A stretch of 64,000 nt of DNA from Toxorhynchites rutilus septentrionalis (Eukaryota; Arthropoda; Insecta; Diptera; Culicidae), in the NCBI RefSeq assembly GCF_029784135.1, contig NC_073746.1:76806542-76870541 (forward strand), given 5' to 3'. Below, piece after piece: positions 42,501 through 53,225 of this stretch (position 1 is the first letter of the stretch; each line of letters opens with the position of its first letter). The notes under the pieces were generated by a model that ran no database searches, had not been told where the DNA came from, and worked only from the letters and a program-made list of their open reading frames with translations. The position numbers and the translations under genes were made by a program.

Positions 42501-45284
42501 CTGCAAAAGATGAACGCTTACGAAATCCGTAAATTGTCAGAAAGATGGAAAAAGTGATGGCTAGCGATGATCAGTATTTTGAATAATGTATTAATTCATT
42601 TTATTATTCAAATAATGTGTTTTTTATGCAAAAAACGGAACTAATTAAGTTATACATCCAAAAATAGAATGAATTAATCCAAATTTATATTCTCATATCC
42701 ATCGGATAATAACCAAGGAAACCTCGAGGAAGTGAGTAGGTGTATTGAAGTATCAAACCTTTTTATATGACTTTTATCAAATTCGCATTGCCTCTGATTG
42801 TTGGTAGCCAAATTCCATTGCCCAATAATTCGGAAATTCTGCTAACCAGAGAGTAAACAACGTTGAATACGGTCACGGCTGAATACCATTCCTTACAGCA
42901 TTGAACAATCATGACAACTGCAAGTGGTCATTCACGAAACCGCTAACCATTAATGCAGAGCAAAATAAAATTCACATAGTTTGTGTATGGTGTAAACGCG
43001 AGCATTCCTAAACGCGAGTTTGTTTATATTCCTTTGAAAATTCCTTTCGACCTTTTATATTTCGCCTCCAGTGCTTCCAGTGAATGACCATTTCAAAAGG
43101 ATCCAAATATATATAAAAAAAACAACAACATAAAAATGAAATAAATATCATCCCGCACAAAGCAAACACTCGCACTCATTTGTATAATATAATAGCATTA
43201 TTTGCACAAATCTTCTACACGAACCTCGGAATGCCCAGCCTCCTCCAATTGGAATCCCAGGGCTGCTGTATTTTTCAACTGTGCTGCCCCACCCACCAGA
43301 AAGGGGGAGGATGTTTATGTGTAATTTATTTGCTTTTCTCAAACCCTCCCACGGTTTGCCTTCTTCCTGCGAGGGTTAGGCATCGCGTGTCTGTTTAACC
43401 GAATATGTGTGTGGAAAAAAAGGATCTTTTTTTTCCGCATATCGCTACCGAAACTAAACATGAGAGACCAACCCTTCTGCGTAACATAGCGAAGTGGGAC
43501 AAACATCTCGTAATAAAACTTAAAATAAAGTAACGCTTTACCAACAGGCAACAGCTTTGAGTTGGAAAAATTCTGTAGAGGCACATAAGTGAAATTTTTA
43601 TTTTTCCCATTTAGGCTGGGAAACTCTGGTGAAAAAAAAAAGGAAACGTTCATATTAACTCACATACACACGATAAGCTTAAGTCCTGCGGTAGAGCCTT
43701 CACCATCGTCAGCAGTGTATGCTCTGTAACTAAAATGCGAGGATTTATCAGGACGGATGTTGTTTTTCCGTATTTTAAATACTCGATGGGATGTGTTGTG
43801 TTGTTTGTTGGAGTGAGTGACTTGCTGTTTGCAATTAATGGAATTCTCACGAATAATTTATTCAGCCAGGTACGAAAGGGAAGACACGTATACTCCAGTG
43901 TTCAGGTTTCATGTTTAGCGGATATTCGTGATATATTTTGTCGGTGAGACAAAATCATCAGTAGTTGCTGATGCTGATATTCTGACGTTGGTTCACGATG
44001 TTACATGGCATACGTGTCGACTTTGAGGGACTACGTTTTTATATGACTAATGCATAGAGAGCTGTTGTACTGAATAATCAGACTTTTATATCTGACTGTA
44101 GTGCTTTTGCTGAATATTCGGTTCTATCGCATTAATACGTATGCTACATTGTTTTTGTTTTGAATAACACGCCTGCAGAGATACGCTAATTCCGATTCAA
44201 CTCAAATTTATGTTAAAAATAACAATATTCGTGTTGTTTGCTATTGTTTGATTATTTACTCATATGATAATCCAAAACTACCCGGTTCAGCGGAAGGGGC
44301 AATATTCTTCTTTAAGAGGCTTCCTTCCTTGGCTGGTTCGTCTCTGATAGAAAAAGACATTATAAATTTAGGAAAATATATAGTTATTTCCTCAACAAGA
44401 CTTCTTGTTACTCATGAACGTTTTCGTCCGAGAGTTCAATTAAAATCACGACCAACCGCACATTTCACTGACCTTCACAAATAAGTTTCAATTAGTTAGT
44501 TACATCTTGTACACGGGCTTCTCATTTTCAAGATTTCAGTCAATATTCGAGGTACAGATTTTCTTAAATTTTTGTTTTTTTCGTAATTCCGGTCGTCGAT
44601 CATCCAATAATACGCTGTTAAAGTCATTTACCATTTCTTCATATTTCTATTTCTAATTAGTTCAATAAGTTCTAAGCGAGAAAGTCGGCTTTACAAAGCA
44701 GGGTTCTTGTGGTAGACCAAAAAGGTCGAGATGGTTGATAGTTTGTCAGTGCTCAAATTCTACGAAAAAAAAATTTTTTTTAATGATTTTTTCAATAGCG
44801 GTTTTCTTTGAAAAACAGCCAATTTTTTATTCAAATTGCCGCCATTTTTCGCAATTTTTCGAATTTTCAAGAACCGGTACGTAACAATTTATATAATTCA
44901 TGTTTTCATGATTTACATGCATTACCGCCAGATCGGTCCACCACATTCTGAGAAAAACCACACGCCCAGCTGCCGACAGCATTATGAACACTATATTGGC
45001 TTCCAAAAAAATATAAAAAAATGGGTTGGTTATATCTATGGTATAACCGCAAGGTTGACGTGACCTTAGCAATCATTCGTTTGTATTGATTAAATTCTTG
45101 ATTGAATGAAACAGTTTCCAAATTCAATTGAGTTCAATATAATTGCTTTGTGAGTAAAAAGATTGTATAATGCCATGTAAGGTCAATTCATGCATTGTGA
45201 TAGATTATGTTCTTCGTTAGAAGTAAATTTAATGACGGACCTTTTTTTCCAAGTTCCTAAGTTTAGAAGATCGTGTTAGGAGAG
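42501..45284. other. AT-rich stretch without recognised gene
   Basis: No family resemblance in any frame. The longest open frames (for example 43339-43653 minus) lack domains. Confidence 0.35.
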
Positions 45285-45489
45285 TGTGCAATTCTCGCTC
45301 TGAAGGGAAATTCCCCTATGTTAGAGCACGTCTTATCAGTACGAATGCCGAAGAGGAAAAAGGGGACGAGTCATGATTATACGTGTTAACCAAAACATCG
45401 ACGGCTGTGATGTACGTCGAGTTCAGTTCGATTGACACTATCAAATCAATAAGCTCATTTCACACTTCCTTAATGACGTATACCACACA
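45285..45489 (+). repeat. Direct repeat, copy 1 (partner 48174-48384)
   Basis: From ACGTCTTATCAGTACGAATG to ATGACGTATACCACACA this copy is identical by eye to copy 2 over about 160 bases. The preceding part, GTGCAATTCTCGCTCTGAAG, is also shared with a small indel between. No recognised coding function. Confidence 0.85.
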
Positions 45490-47659
45490 TCTCCCCTCTA
45501 CTCAAGGGAAATAAATGACTTAATCCATTTGATATTTTAGTATGCTCATCTCCTTCTCTGGCGACTGTCTGTTAGAACATAATTTAAACGTATCTTGCTG
45601 TTCAGATCTGAGTTCGTCAGGGAATGTCTGGCAATTCCCCTATTCTTGACCCAACTGTCTTACGCTATATTCTCAGTGGAACTTCACAAGCTACAATGTT
45701 AACGTTACGAATGTACAAATATCACTATAACCACAATGAACTAACATCATGGCAACCACACGAATCTTTGAATGAAATAATACTTTTTTATATATTTTTT
45801 TTGGGGGGGGGGGGGCACCCAATTCCATCAATTGTGCCACAAAACGACACAAACATTTCACTTGTTTTTTCCCTGACCACAGGAATTGTACTTTTTTCCC
45901 TATTTTCATTCCGATAATTGCTGGTATCATTTACTGCATGATAGAGCTATTTATTGGAACTTCAACATACCCAAACTATTGTCTCACTGATCCTCTCAGT
46001 TGCTGTAAATGCAACAGATGTTACATGGTCGCACGAAAACACATACACATACATATATTCCAACATGGTACCTCACCTTTTGGTCTAGTGCTTGGAGCCT
46101 TCCAACTCGCTCCGTCAACGCCTTTTATTCTATGAGCTGCTTCGTCCGCCTAGCTACCGGAAGCTTTTTCTTTGTGGCTCTATTGAAGCGGAAACCAATT
46201 ACCCAAAAATATGCGCGTCTCTTCAATGATTCGATATTACGAAAATATTCCCTCTGTGGCCGTGGGCATCTGTTTCCACGTTAGGTGATACTATACTTGC
46301 GAAATATGGCGGGAAAACTTCACTCGTTGTTATTAATATTCGCGTAATCCAGGCAACCCCGTAATTTTTCCTGCCTGCGTAAACTGTATACTTAGAAAAA
46401 TCCTCGGTCGAAAACTACAGATGCAAACTTGCAAACTTTAGTAGAATGTACAAATGCAAACTTTAGTAGAATGTACAAATTTTTTGTACATATTGTCAAC
46501 AAACCGACATCCCTACCAGAGGTTAGTATATTTTACTCGATAACATTGGTAAACTTGAATGTTGTCAAATCTGAAAACTGGCGCGAAAAGTGCGTATTAA
46601 CCATTTTAATTGTTGCCATAAGGCGATACGGAGGTATAATAAGGATATAATTCTGATACGTGCATCTTCGGCGGGAAAATGTACCTGATATTGGCCTTAC
46701 GAATCATGGTTCTGCTTGACATATATGTTTATTAGTACGGTAGAAAATGACTATGGATTGGTAACATTTACCAAAAATTTCGTTATATTTACTAATTATT
46801 TCTCACAGTGTACCTCCATCAGCTTCAAGGACACACATTTGATATTCCAACCAAGACGGGTCTATGGTACTAGGTGAGGCCGTTTCGTCACTAAGTTGGT
46901 TAGGGGAGCGGTATATGAAAACAGTACGGAAGAAAGCAGAAGGGGAATTATTTCCTTGAAGCGTGAAAGAGACAGACTGATCAGGAGCGATCTTCGGCAC
47001 TAGCGTATTGTGTTTTGTTTACAAACAAAACACAGTAGACTTCCAAGATGGCTGGAGAGTGGTTTTAGCAAGTTGGCCCACCTTAGGATATACTTCTACG
47101 CGCCTTGATTCCAACCATATTATATTGTAAATTTTCTTTATCACCAAACTCGCTCCATACTGGGACAGTCGCAATCAAACCCGCTTCGATGAATTCAGCT
47201 GTAACAACCACATTAACGAGAACCGCTATGCAATGTCACACAAACGACCGCTTTCGGTAAAAGAATGAAACCAAGGCAAGTCAATTTTTTCAATTATTTC
47301 GAGCTGGATGATATATACCGATTACCTTGCTGCAAAATTTCAGCGTTGATCCGAGAATGTATTCATTATTTGGTTTGTTGTTGGACCGTCGCCGTTTACC
47401 ACCAACATTTTCTCATAATATCATTCGGCTGCCGATAACGGACCTCCACCGTAACCAAAGTTGCATGAGAGAGCAATACTGTTTTGAGTTGCAAGCAAAT
47501 CTTACTTACTAACTTACTAACGTAACAACCAATTTACCCCAGCTTGTGGGCGGCCTATGATGCATATATACACTCACACACCGATATTGTTATGTTGTGA
47601 TACTTTTTAATCCCTTCGGATAGACTTTCTTGGAATTGCCATGTTAATTTCGCTCCCAA
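45490..47659. other. AT-rich stretch without recognised gene
   Basis: It contains a 12-base-arm palindrome (TGTGTTTTGTTTACAAACAA..., 47008-47033) and a G-run of ten to eleven at about 45804. No gene or transposon protein was recognised. Confidence 0.35.
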
Positions 47660-48031
47660 CAAGTACATCTCGTTTCACTATTTCCATGCGGACATCCCGT
47701 CTCGCTATTTCCGTGCGGACATCCCGTCTCGCCATTTCCGTGCGGACATCCCGTCTCGCGATTTCCGTGCGGACATCCCGTCTCGCCTTTTCCGTGCGGG
47801 CATCCCGTCTCGCTATTTCCGTGCGGACATCCCGTCTCGCTTTTCCGTCTGGACTTCCTGTTTCGCCATTTACGCGCGGACATCCCGTCTCGCTTTTCCG
47901 TCTGGACTTCCTGTTTCGCCATTTACGCGCGGACATCCCATCTCGCTATTGCCGTGCGGACATCGTGGCTCGCTATTTCTGTACAGACAACTCGTCACGC
48001 CATTTCCGTGCAGACATTCCGTCTCGCTTTT
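47660..48031. repeat. 27-bp minisatellite, about 13 units
   Basis: The unit is close to CGTGCGGACATCCCGTCTCG plus a short variable CNATTTC segment. The period of 27 keeps all frames in register. The plus strand therefore reads a 9-residue repeat (SRLAISVRT) and the minus strand another (ETGCPHGNS) without stops. This is a by-product of the period, not evidence of a gene. Confidence 0.9.
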
Positions 48032-48173
48032 ACCTCGCTCAATTTTAAAATTATTTAATTTTACTTACATCGTTTGTATGAGGGATTTCCTTCCTTCCAA
48101 GAGCGTGAGAAATAATAGTGCGGATAAAGAACGTAATAAACTTTTCAATTATACCTCCTGGCAGGATCGCCAA

Positions 48174-48384
48174 TGTGCAATTCTCGCTCTGAAGGGAAAT
48201 TCCCCTATAAATTTTTATTAACACGTCTTATCAGTACGAATGCCGAAGAGGAAAAAGGGGACGAGTCATGATTATACGTGTTAACCAAAACATCGACGGC
48301 TGTGATGTACGTCGAGTTCAGTTCGATTGACACTATCAAATCAATAAGCTCATTTCACACTTCCTTAATGACGTATACCACACA
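48174..48384 (+). repeat. Direct repeat, copy 2 (partner 45285-45489)
   Basis: It is identical to copy 1 over about 160 bases at its 3' side. It abuts the 95-bp tandem array on its right, while copy 1 does not. Confidence 0.85.
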
Positions 48385-48434
48385 GAGAGACATATTCCAG
48401 TCAGCAAAAAGGCAAGCGAGGACAAAAGAACTCG

Positions 48435-48960
48435 CTGTTTGCATTCATTCGCAGAGCCGATTTTCCCAGAAACCTTGGTTTTGAAGCCTGTGTTAGGGAA
48501 ACATATTTCAATCGGGACAAAAATACCCTCGACTTGTATGAATTCGCAATACCGATTTCCCCACGCTCCATGGATTTGAAGTCTGTGTTAGGGAAACACA
48601 TTTCAGTCGGAACAAAAATACCCCCGACTTACATGTATCTGCAATGCCAATTTGCCCAAGCTCCATGGATTCGAAGCCTGTGTTAGGGAAACACATTTCA
48701 ATCGGAACAAAAATACCCCCGACTTGTATGAATTCGCAATGCCGATTTCCTCCAGGCACCTTGATTTAGAAATCTCTGTTAGGGAACACATTTCGGTGGG
48801 AACAAAAGCTCCCCCTACTTTCATGTGTTTGCAATGCCGATTTCTCAATCGTTGCTTGGTTTTTTTTTCGGTGAGAACAAAAGTCCATCTACTTTCATGT
48901 ATTTGCAATGTCGATTTCCCCAAGGCTGCTAGGTTTTGATGGCTGTGTTAGGGAAACCGT
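48435..48960. repeat. 95-bp tandem repeat array, about 5-6 units
   Basis: The marker GACTT(G/A)(T/C)ATG recurs at 48531, 48626 and 48721, a period of exactly 95, and in variant form at 48816. A later unit is 21 bases short. Each unit holds GTGTTAGGGAAACACATTTC and a CAATGCCGATTTCC core. Minus-strand open frames across it reflect repetition. Confidence 0.85.
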
Positions 48961-50387
48961 AAATCGGGCCAATCAAAACGAGACAGTTAGGGCTTTTAGA
49001 TAACGCCTAATATTACAGTTATTCAATTGTTTATCTAATGAAAAATAACATCTTGTTAGTTGCGATAGATACGTAGAAATATTCCCTATCAATTGATGCA
49101 AACATCTTTCCGATCTAGTAAGAAATATTCGAGTTATAAGCATTCGAAATGTTTCATTCTTTCTTGCATGTTCTGTGTTTAGGTTTTGCATTTTGCCCTC
49201 CATATATTCCGGTTAGACGTAGTCCCACGTCAAAAATAGATCTTCAGATATACCCTCACCAAAAAGTCCCAACACCCAACACGTATCGGAAAATGGATAA
49301 TGGATAATTTGATAATCTTCAAAAATAGTAGATTATGTTTAAAAAAGCTGATTTATTGGGTGGCCCGAAAAGAAATTGTCTTTTCCAATACTAATAAAAT
49401 ACATTTTTGTACGTTGAATGAACGCATAAAAATGGGATGCACATCATTTTATAGATTAAACTTTCGAGTTTTGAATATTTCACGACAAATTTTTATTTCG
49501 GTGTGTACAAAAATATCGGGAAAAAATAGAAAATCGATTTCATTTTTGTTTTTTCAATGATTTTGTGAACTAGCACAATTTTTTGCCGGAGGCGATCTGG
49601 CGTACGAACAAGTTTACGATTTACGAACAAAAATTTATTTAATTCATATTTTTTGCATCGATTTCAAAAAGTGCCAAAAACCTGCCTTTCGATTTGCGAT
49701 GCGATAATTACTTATTGAACAATTAATCATGTGTGTCATCAATCAATGTGTTTTTTCTCTTTTCTCTCTCATAGCATCCATAGCAATTTCAAGTCCTGTC
49801 CACTGTACACTGAATTCTTTTTACGCGACTGATGCGTGCGCGCAAAAAAAAATCGCGTAATTTCGATCGAATCGCGTAAAAAAAGATTGTCCCATCACCG
49901 GTGCGCGTTTGTCACAGTCACACTCGCACACGCTCTCGCAGCGTCTCTCTTCTTTTCTTCGAAGCGACGGGAGGCAGTGCAATTTTTCGAATATTCAAGA
50001 GAATCGCGTAATTTCGAGTAAAGCGCGTAATTTCAAGAGAATCGCGTAAAACAAAATCGCGAAAATAAAATAACACAAAAAAAGTATCCACCGTACTTAG
50101 TTGCAGAATTCGTACTTACGTACGAATCATTTCATATTTGCGGTGACGGAATTGAGATTCGTTTACTAGTTTAGGGGAGCGTCAAAGATAGGCTCAGAAG
50201 AAAAGGGGTGTAAGTGACATGATAGATTTTCTCTTCATCGACTCTCTCTTTTGGTCATAACTTAGCTGGAAACACATTGCTAGCAGCATTTGACAATTTG
50301 GACGATAGGTCAGAACCTCATCTATCGGTTTCCTTAGTAAAGTAAAATTGGAATGTTTTTGCAGCAGAGTTGTTCACGAAAGACTAT
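48961..50387. other. AT-rich stretch with short AATCGCGTAA repeats
   Basis: AATCGCGTAA-type words recur between about 49850 and 50060 as a loose microsatellite. No gene was recognised. The word TGGGTGGCCCGAAAAG near 49358 looks like a mariner end but has no partner. Confidence 0.35.
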
Positions 50388-50389
50388 TA

Positions 50390-50858
50390 CAGGGAAACTT
50401 CGATGTAACGTACCCTCGTTATAGCGTACCCTCGATATAACGTCATTCGATATAACGTCATTCGATATAACGTCATTTGATATAACGTAATTCGATATAA
50501 TGTACATTTTACCTCGATGTTCAATGTGTAAAAAATATTTCCCGAAATATGTACTGAGAGTTTCATGTCAATCTCACAGGTTCAACAAAGGTCACTTGGT
50601 GGCCAGTACTTTTCACCAATCTCTAGATACAACTGGTTTTATGATTCCTGATTCTAAATGAATCGAGCAGTATGAAGGAAAACATCATGAGAAAGGTTGG
50701 CTTCATCTTTTAGTTGAACCTTTACATCATTTTTTATTTACCTTACCCAAACAACAACACAAAAAAGTAATATAAGCTGTGTTCCTGGGTTCATTATTTT
50801 GCTTCGATATATCGTACAATGTTGAAAGGGAAATGTACGTTATATTGAAGTTTACCTG
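50390..50858. mobile_element. pogo-like MITE with CAG...CTG ends
   Basis: The left end TACAGGGAAACTTCGATGTA and the right end ...TTGAAGTTTACCTGTA form a 26-base inverted repeat with four mismatches. It is flanked by TA (50388-50389 and 50859-50860). Just inside the left end a 15-base unit CGATATAACGTCATT repeats about five times (about 50440-50510). No protein. Confidence 0.75.
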
Positions 50859-50866
50859 TATATCTA

Positions 50867-52147
50867 AAGGGTGTGTCACATCAAATTGCATCACGGAAAA
50901 AACGCTGTAGAAATTCGCCCAGTAGACCGATCCTTTTGAAAATTTTAGACAGTAAAATAAAAACTATTAAACAACTTTTGGCATTTTCTTTTTATTCATA
51001 CTTCGAGCCCAAGCCCGTTTGCTCGCACCTTCCTCTTTACCCCGTCCATAAGGTTCTGTACAACGTCAGGTTGTAGTTTTTTTAACAGAAATCCATTTTC
51101 TCTTGAAGTCCGCCTCCGATTTGACAACTTTTGGGTTCTTCCGGAGGGCCTGCTTCATAATCGCCTAATATTTCTCTATTGGGCGAAGCTCCGGCGCGTT
51201 GGGCGGGTTCATTTCCTTTGGCACGAAGGTGACCCCGTTGGCTTCGTACCACTCCAACACGTCCTTTGAATAGTGGCACGAAGCGAGATCCGGCCAGAAG
51301 ATGGTCTGGCCCTCGTGCTGCTTCAAAAGTGGTAGTAAGCGCTTCTGTAGGCACTCCTTAAGGTAAACCTGCCCGTTTACCGTGCCGGTCATCACGAAGG
51401 GGGCGCTCCGCTTTTCGCAAGAGCAGATCGCTTGCCACACCATGTACTTTTTGGCAAACTTGGATAGTTTCTGCTTGCGAATCTCCTCCGGAACGCTGAA
51501 TTTGTCCTCTGCGGAGAAGAACAACAGGCCCGGCAGTTGACGAAAGTCCGCTTTGACGTAGGTTTCGTCGTCCATTACCAGGCATTACGGCTTCGTCAGC
51601 ATTTCGGTGTACAGCTTCCGGGCTCGCGTCTTCCCCACAATGTTTTGCCTTTCGTCGCGGTTAGGAGCCTTCTGAACCTTGTATGTACGCAGGGCCTCCC
51701 GCTGCTTGGTCCGCTGGACGAATGAACTTGACAAATTCAGCTTATTGGCGACATCCCGGACCGACTAACTACGCTTAACTACGCGCTTGTGATCTTTTTC
51801 ACGGACGGAACATCCATTTTTGCCGTTCTTCACCTTCCGGTCGATGGTTAGGTTCTCGAAGTATCGTTTTAGTACTCTGCTGACCGTGGATTGGACGATT
51901 CCCAGCATCTTACCGATGTCCCGATGTGACATCTCCGGATTCTCGAAATGAGTGCACAGGATTAATTCACGACGCTCTTTTTCGTTCGACGACATTTTTT
52001 CAAATTTACGAAAAATTGACAGTGAAGCATGGCCAACGTGATCTATACAGTCTTATCTGATTATAAGCGAAAGCTGAAGATATAATTCCTAAAAATTAAA
52101 TTTCTACAGCGTTTTTTCCGTGATGCAATTTGATGTGACACACCCTT
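50867..52147 (-). mobile_element. DD37E Tc1-like transposon (ITmD37E type), copy 1, 1281 bp
   Basis: The ends begin AAGGGTGTGTCACATCAAAT, and the inverted repeats agree over at least 45 bases. They are flanked by TA (50865-50866 and 52148-52149). The transposase is on the minus strand. The second copy at 58182-59474 is very similar. Confidence 0.92.
51082..51995 (-). pseudogene. DD37E transposase, copy 1
   Basis: The N-terminus MSSNEKERRELILCTHFENP starts at 51995, with a helix-turn-helix (HRDIGKMLGIVQSTVSRVLK). The catalytic Asps are in MDDETYVKADF and FWPDLASCHYSK; the Glu is in LRPIEKY, 37 residues after the second Asp. Breaks are a deletion near 51770 that ends the first frame, a stop just before DDETY, and a stop after IEKY. 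It keeps a VPEEIRKQK stretch that copy 2 lacks. Confidence 0.88.
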
Positions 52148-52348
52148 TATTATCCCCCTTCGATTTTTTTTATATACTTTAGTTCCCTTTTAATTCAAGA
52201 AAATTTTACATACAGTGATGCAGTATCGAACTTATAAAAATGGAAATATGAATTTTGAAATTTTTTATGAAATTTCAACACATAACGAAATCGTATCCAT
52301 TTATTAAGAGTTGTATGAAAAATAGAATCGGCGGAATTCGAAAGAACA

Positions 52349-53225
52349 AAATTCACTCTGTATAATATGTGATTTTCAAAGTTATGTTATTTTTTGTATT
52401 TGAGTAAATTACAACTGAAATCATGAGTTTTTGGTCGAAAACTCATCAATAATTTTGAGTAGGATTAAGATATTGACTTCTTTCTTATCTTTATAAGATA
52501 GAGATAAACATAATTTGACAATGTTGTAGCCCCAGTTATTTTAAACTACTTTGTAGAACAAATCTTTTTTCTATTATATTAAAAATCGATTTAGCGCTTT
52601 CTTCCTATATTGCATTAGGGTGACCATGAAAAGCGCTTTTTTTGTTTTAATTTTTATATTTAAAATTCTACATCAAACTGTCTTCGTACGACTTTTAGAG
52701 CTTATCAAGACCAACATTTTGCGATGCAGAACTTCACAATATCTCAATATCTCAATCCTACTATTGATGGTTTTTTACTCAAATTTAATTTAATTTTAAT
52801 TTACTCAAACACGAAAAATAACATAGTTTTGAAAATCACACATCATGTAGAGTGAACTGCTCTTTTAAATGCCGCCTAGAAACTTCGTTTATGTTTGCCC
52901 CAGAAAGAATGACAAACAATTGCAGATAGCGTGTTTTTTGGGAAGAAATATGAATAAGTTCTGCATCGCAAAATATTTGTATTAGTAAGCTCAAAAAGTC
53001 TTTCGAAGACAGTTTGTATGTAGAATTTGAAATATAAAAGTTAGAGGAATAAAACAGTTTTTTTCATGGTGACCCTAACGCAATTTAGAAAAAAGGTGCC
53101 ACATCGGTTATTTCAAGAGATAGAAAAAAACTTTGTTCCACAAAGATGTCTCAAATAACTGGGAGTACAACATTGTCGAACTATGTTTACCTCTATCTAT
53201 AAAAATAAGAAAGTTAGATTTTTTA
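52349..53225. repeat. Complex inverted-repeat cluster (A B A' B' order)
   Basis: Block A (52349-52480) recurs inverted at 52738-52860. Block B (about 52480-52745) recurs inverted at about 52945-53225. Matches include ATGTGATTTTCAAA...TTTGAGTAAATT and GCATTAGGGTGACCATGAAA. The order is not a simple hairpin. No protein. It may be two overlapping copies of one palindromic repeat. Confidence 0.6.

Noticed and set aside
45285..45489. Possible histone-like fragment in the duplicated segment (words such as TAVDV and MPKRKKG)
   Set aside because: The resemblance is a few residues long, on different strands and frames, and does not keep histone order.
47607..47936. Minus-strand frame with GCPHGN-type repeats as a secreted or structural repeat protein
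   Set aside because: The frame exists only because the minisatellite period is a multiple of three; there is no signal peptide, splice context or codon signal outside the array.
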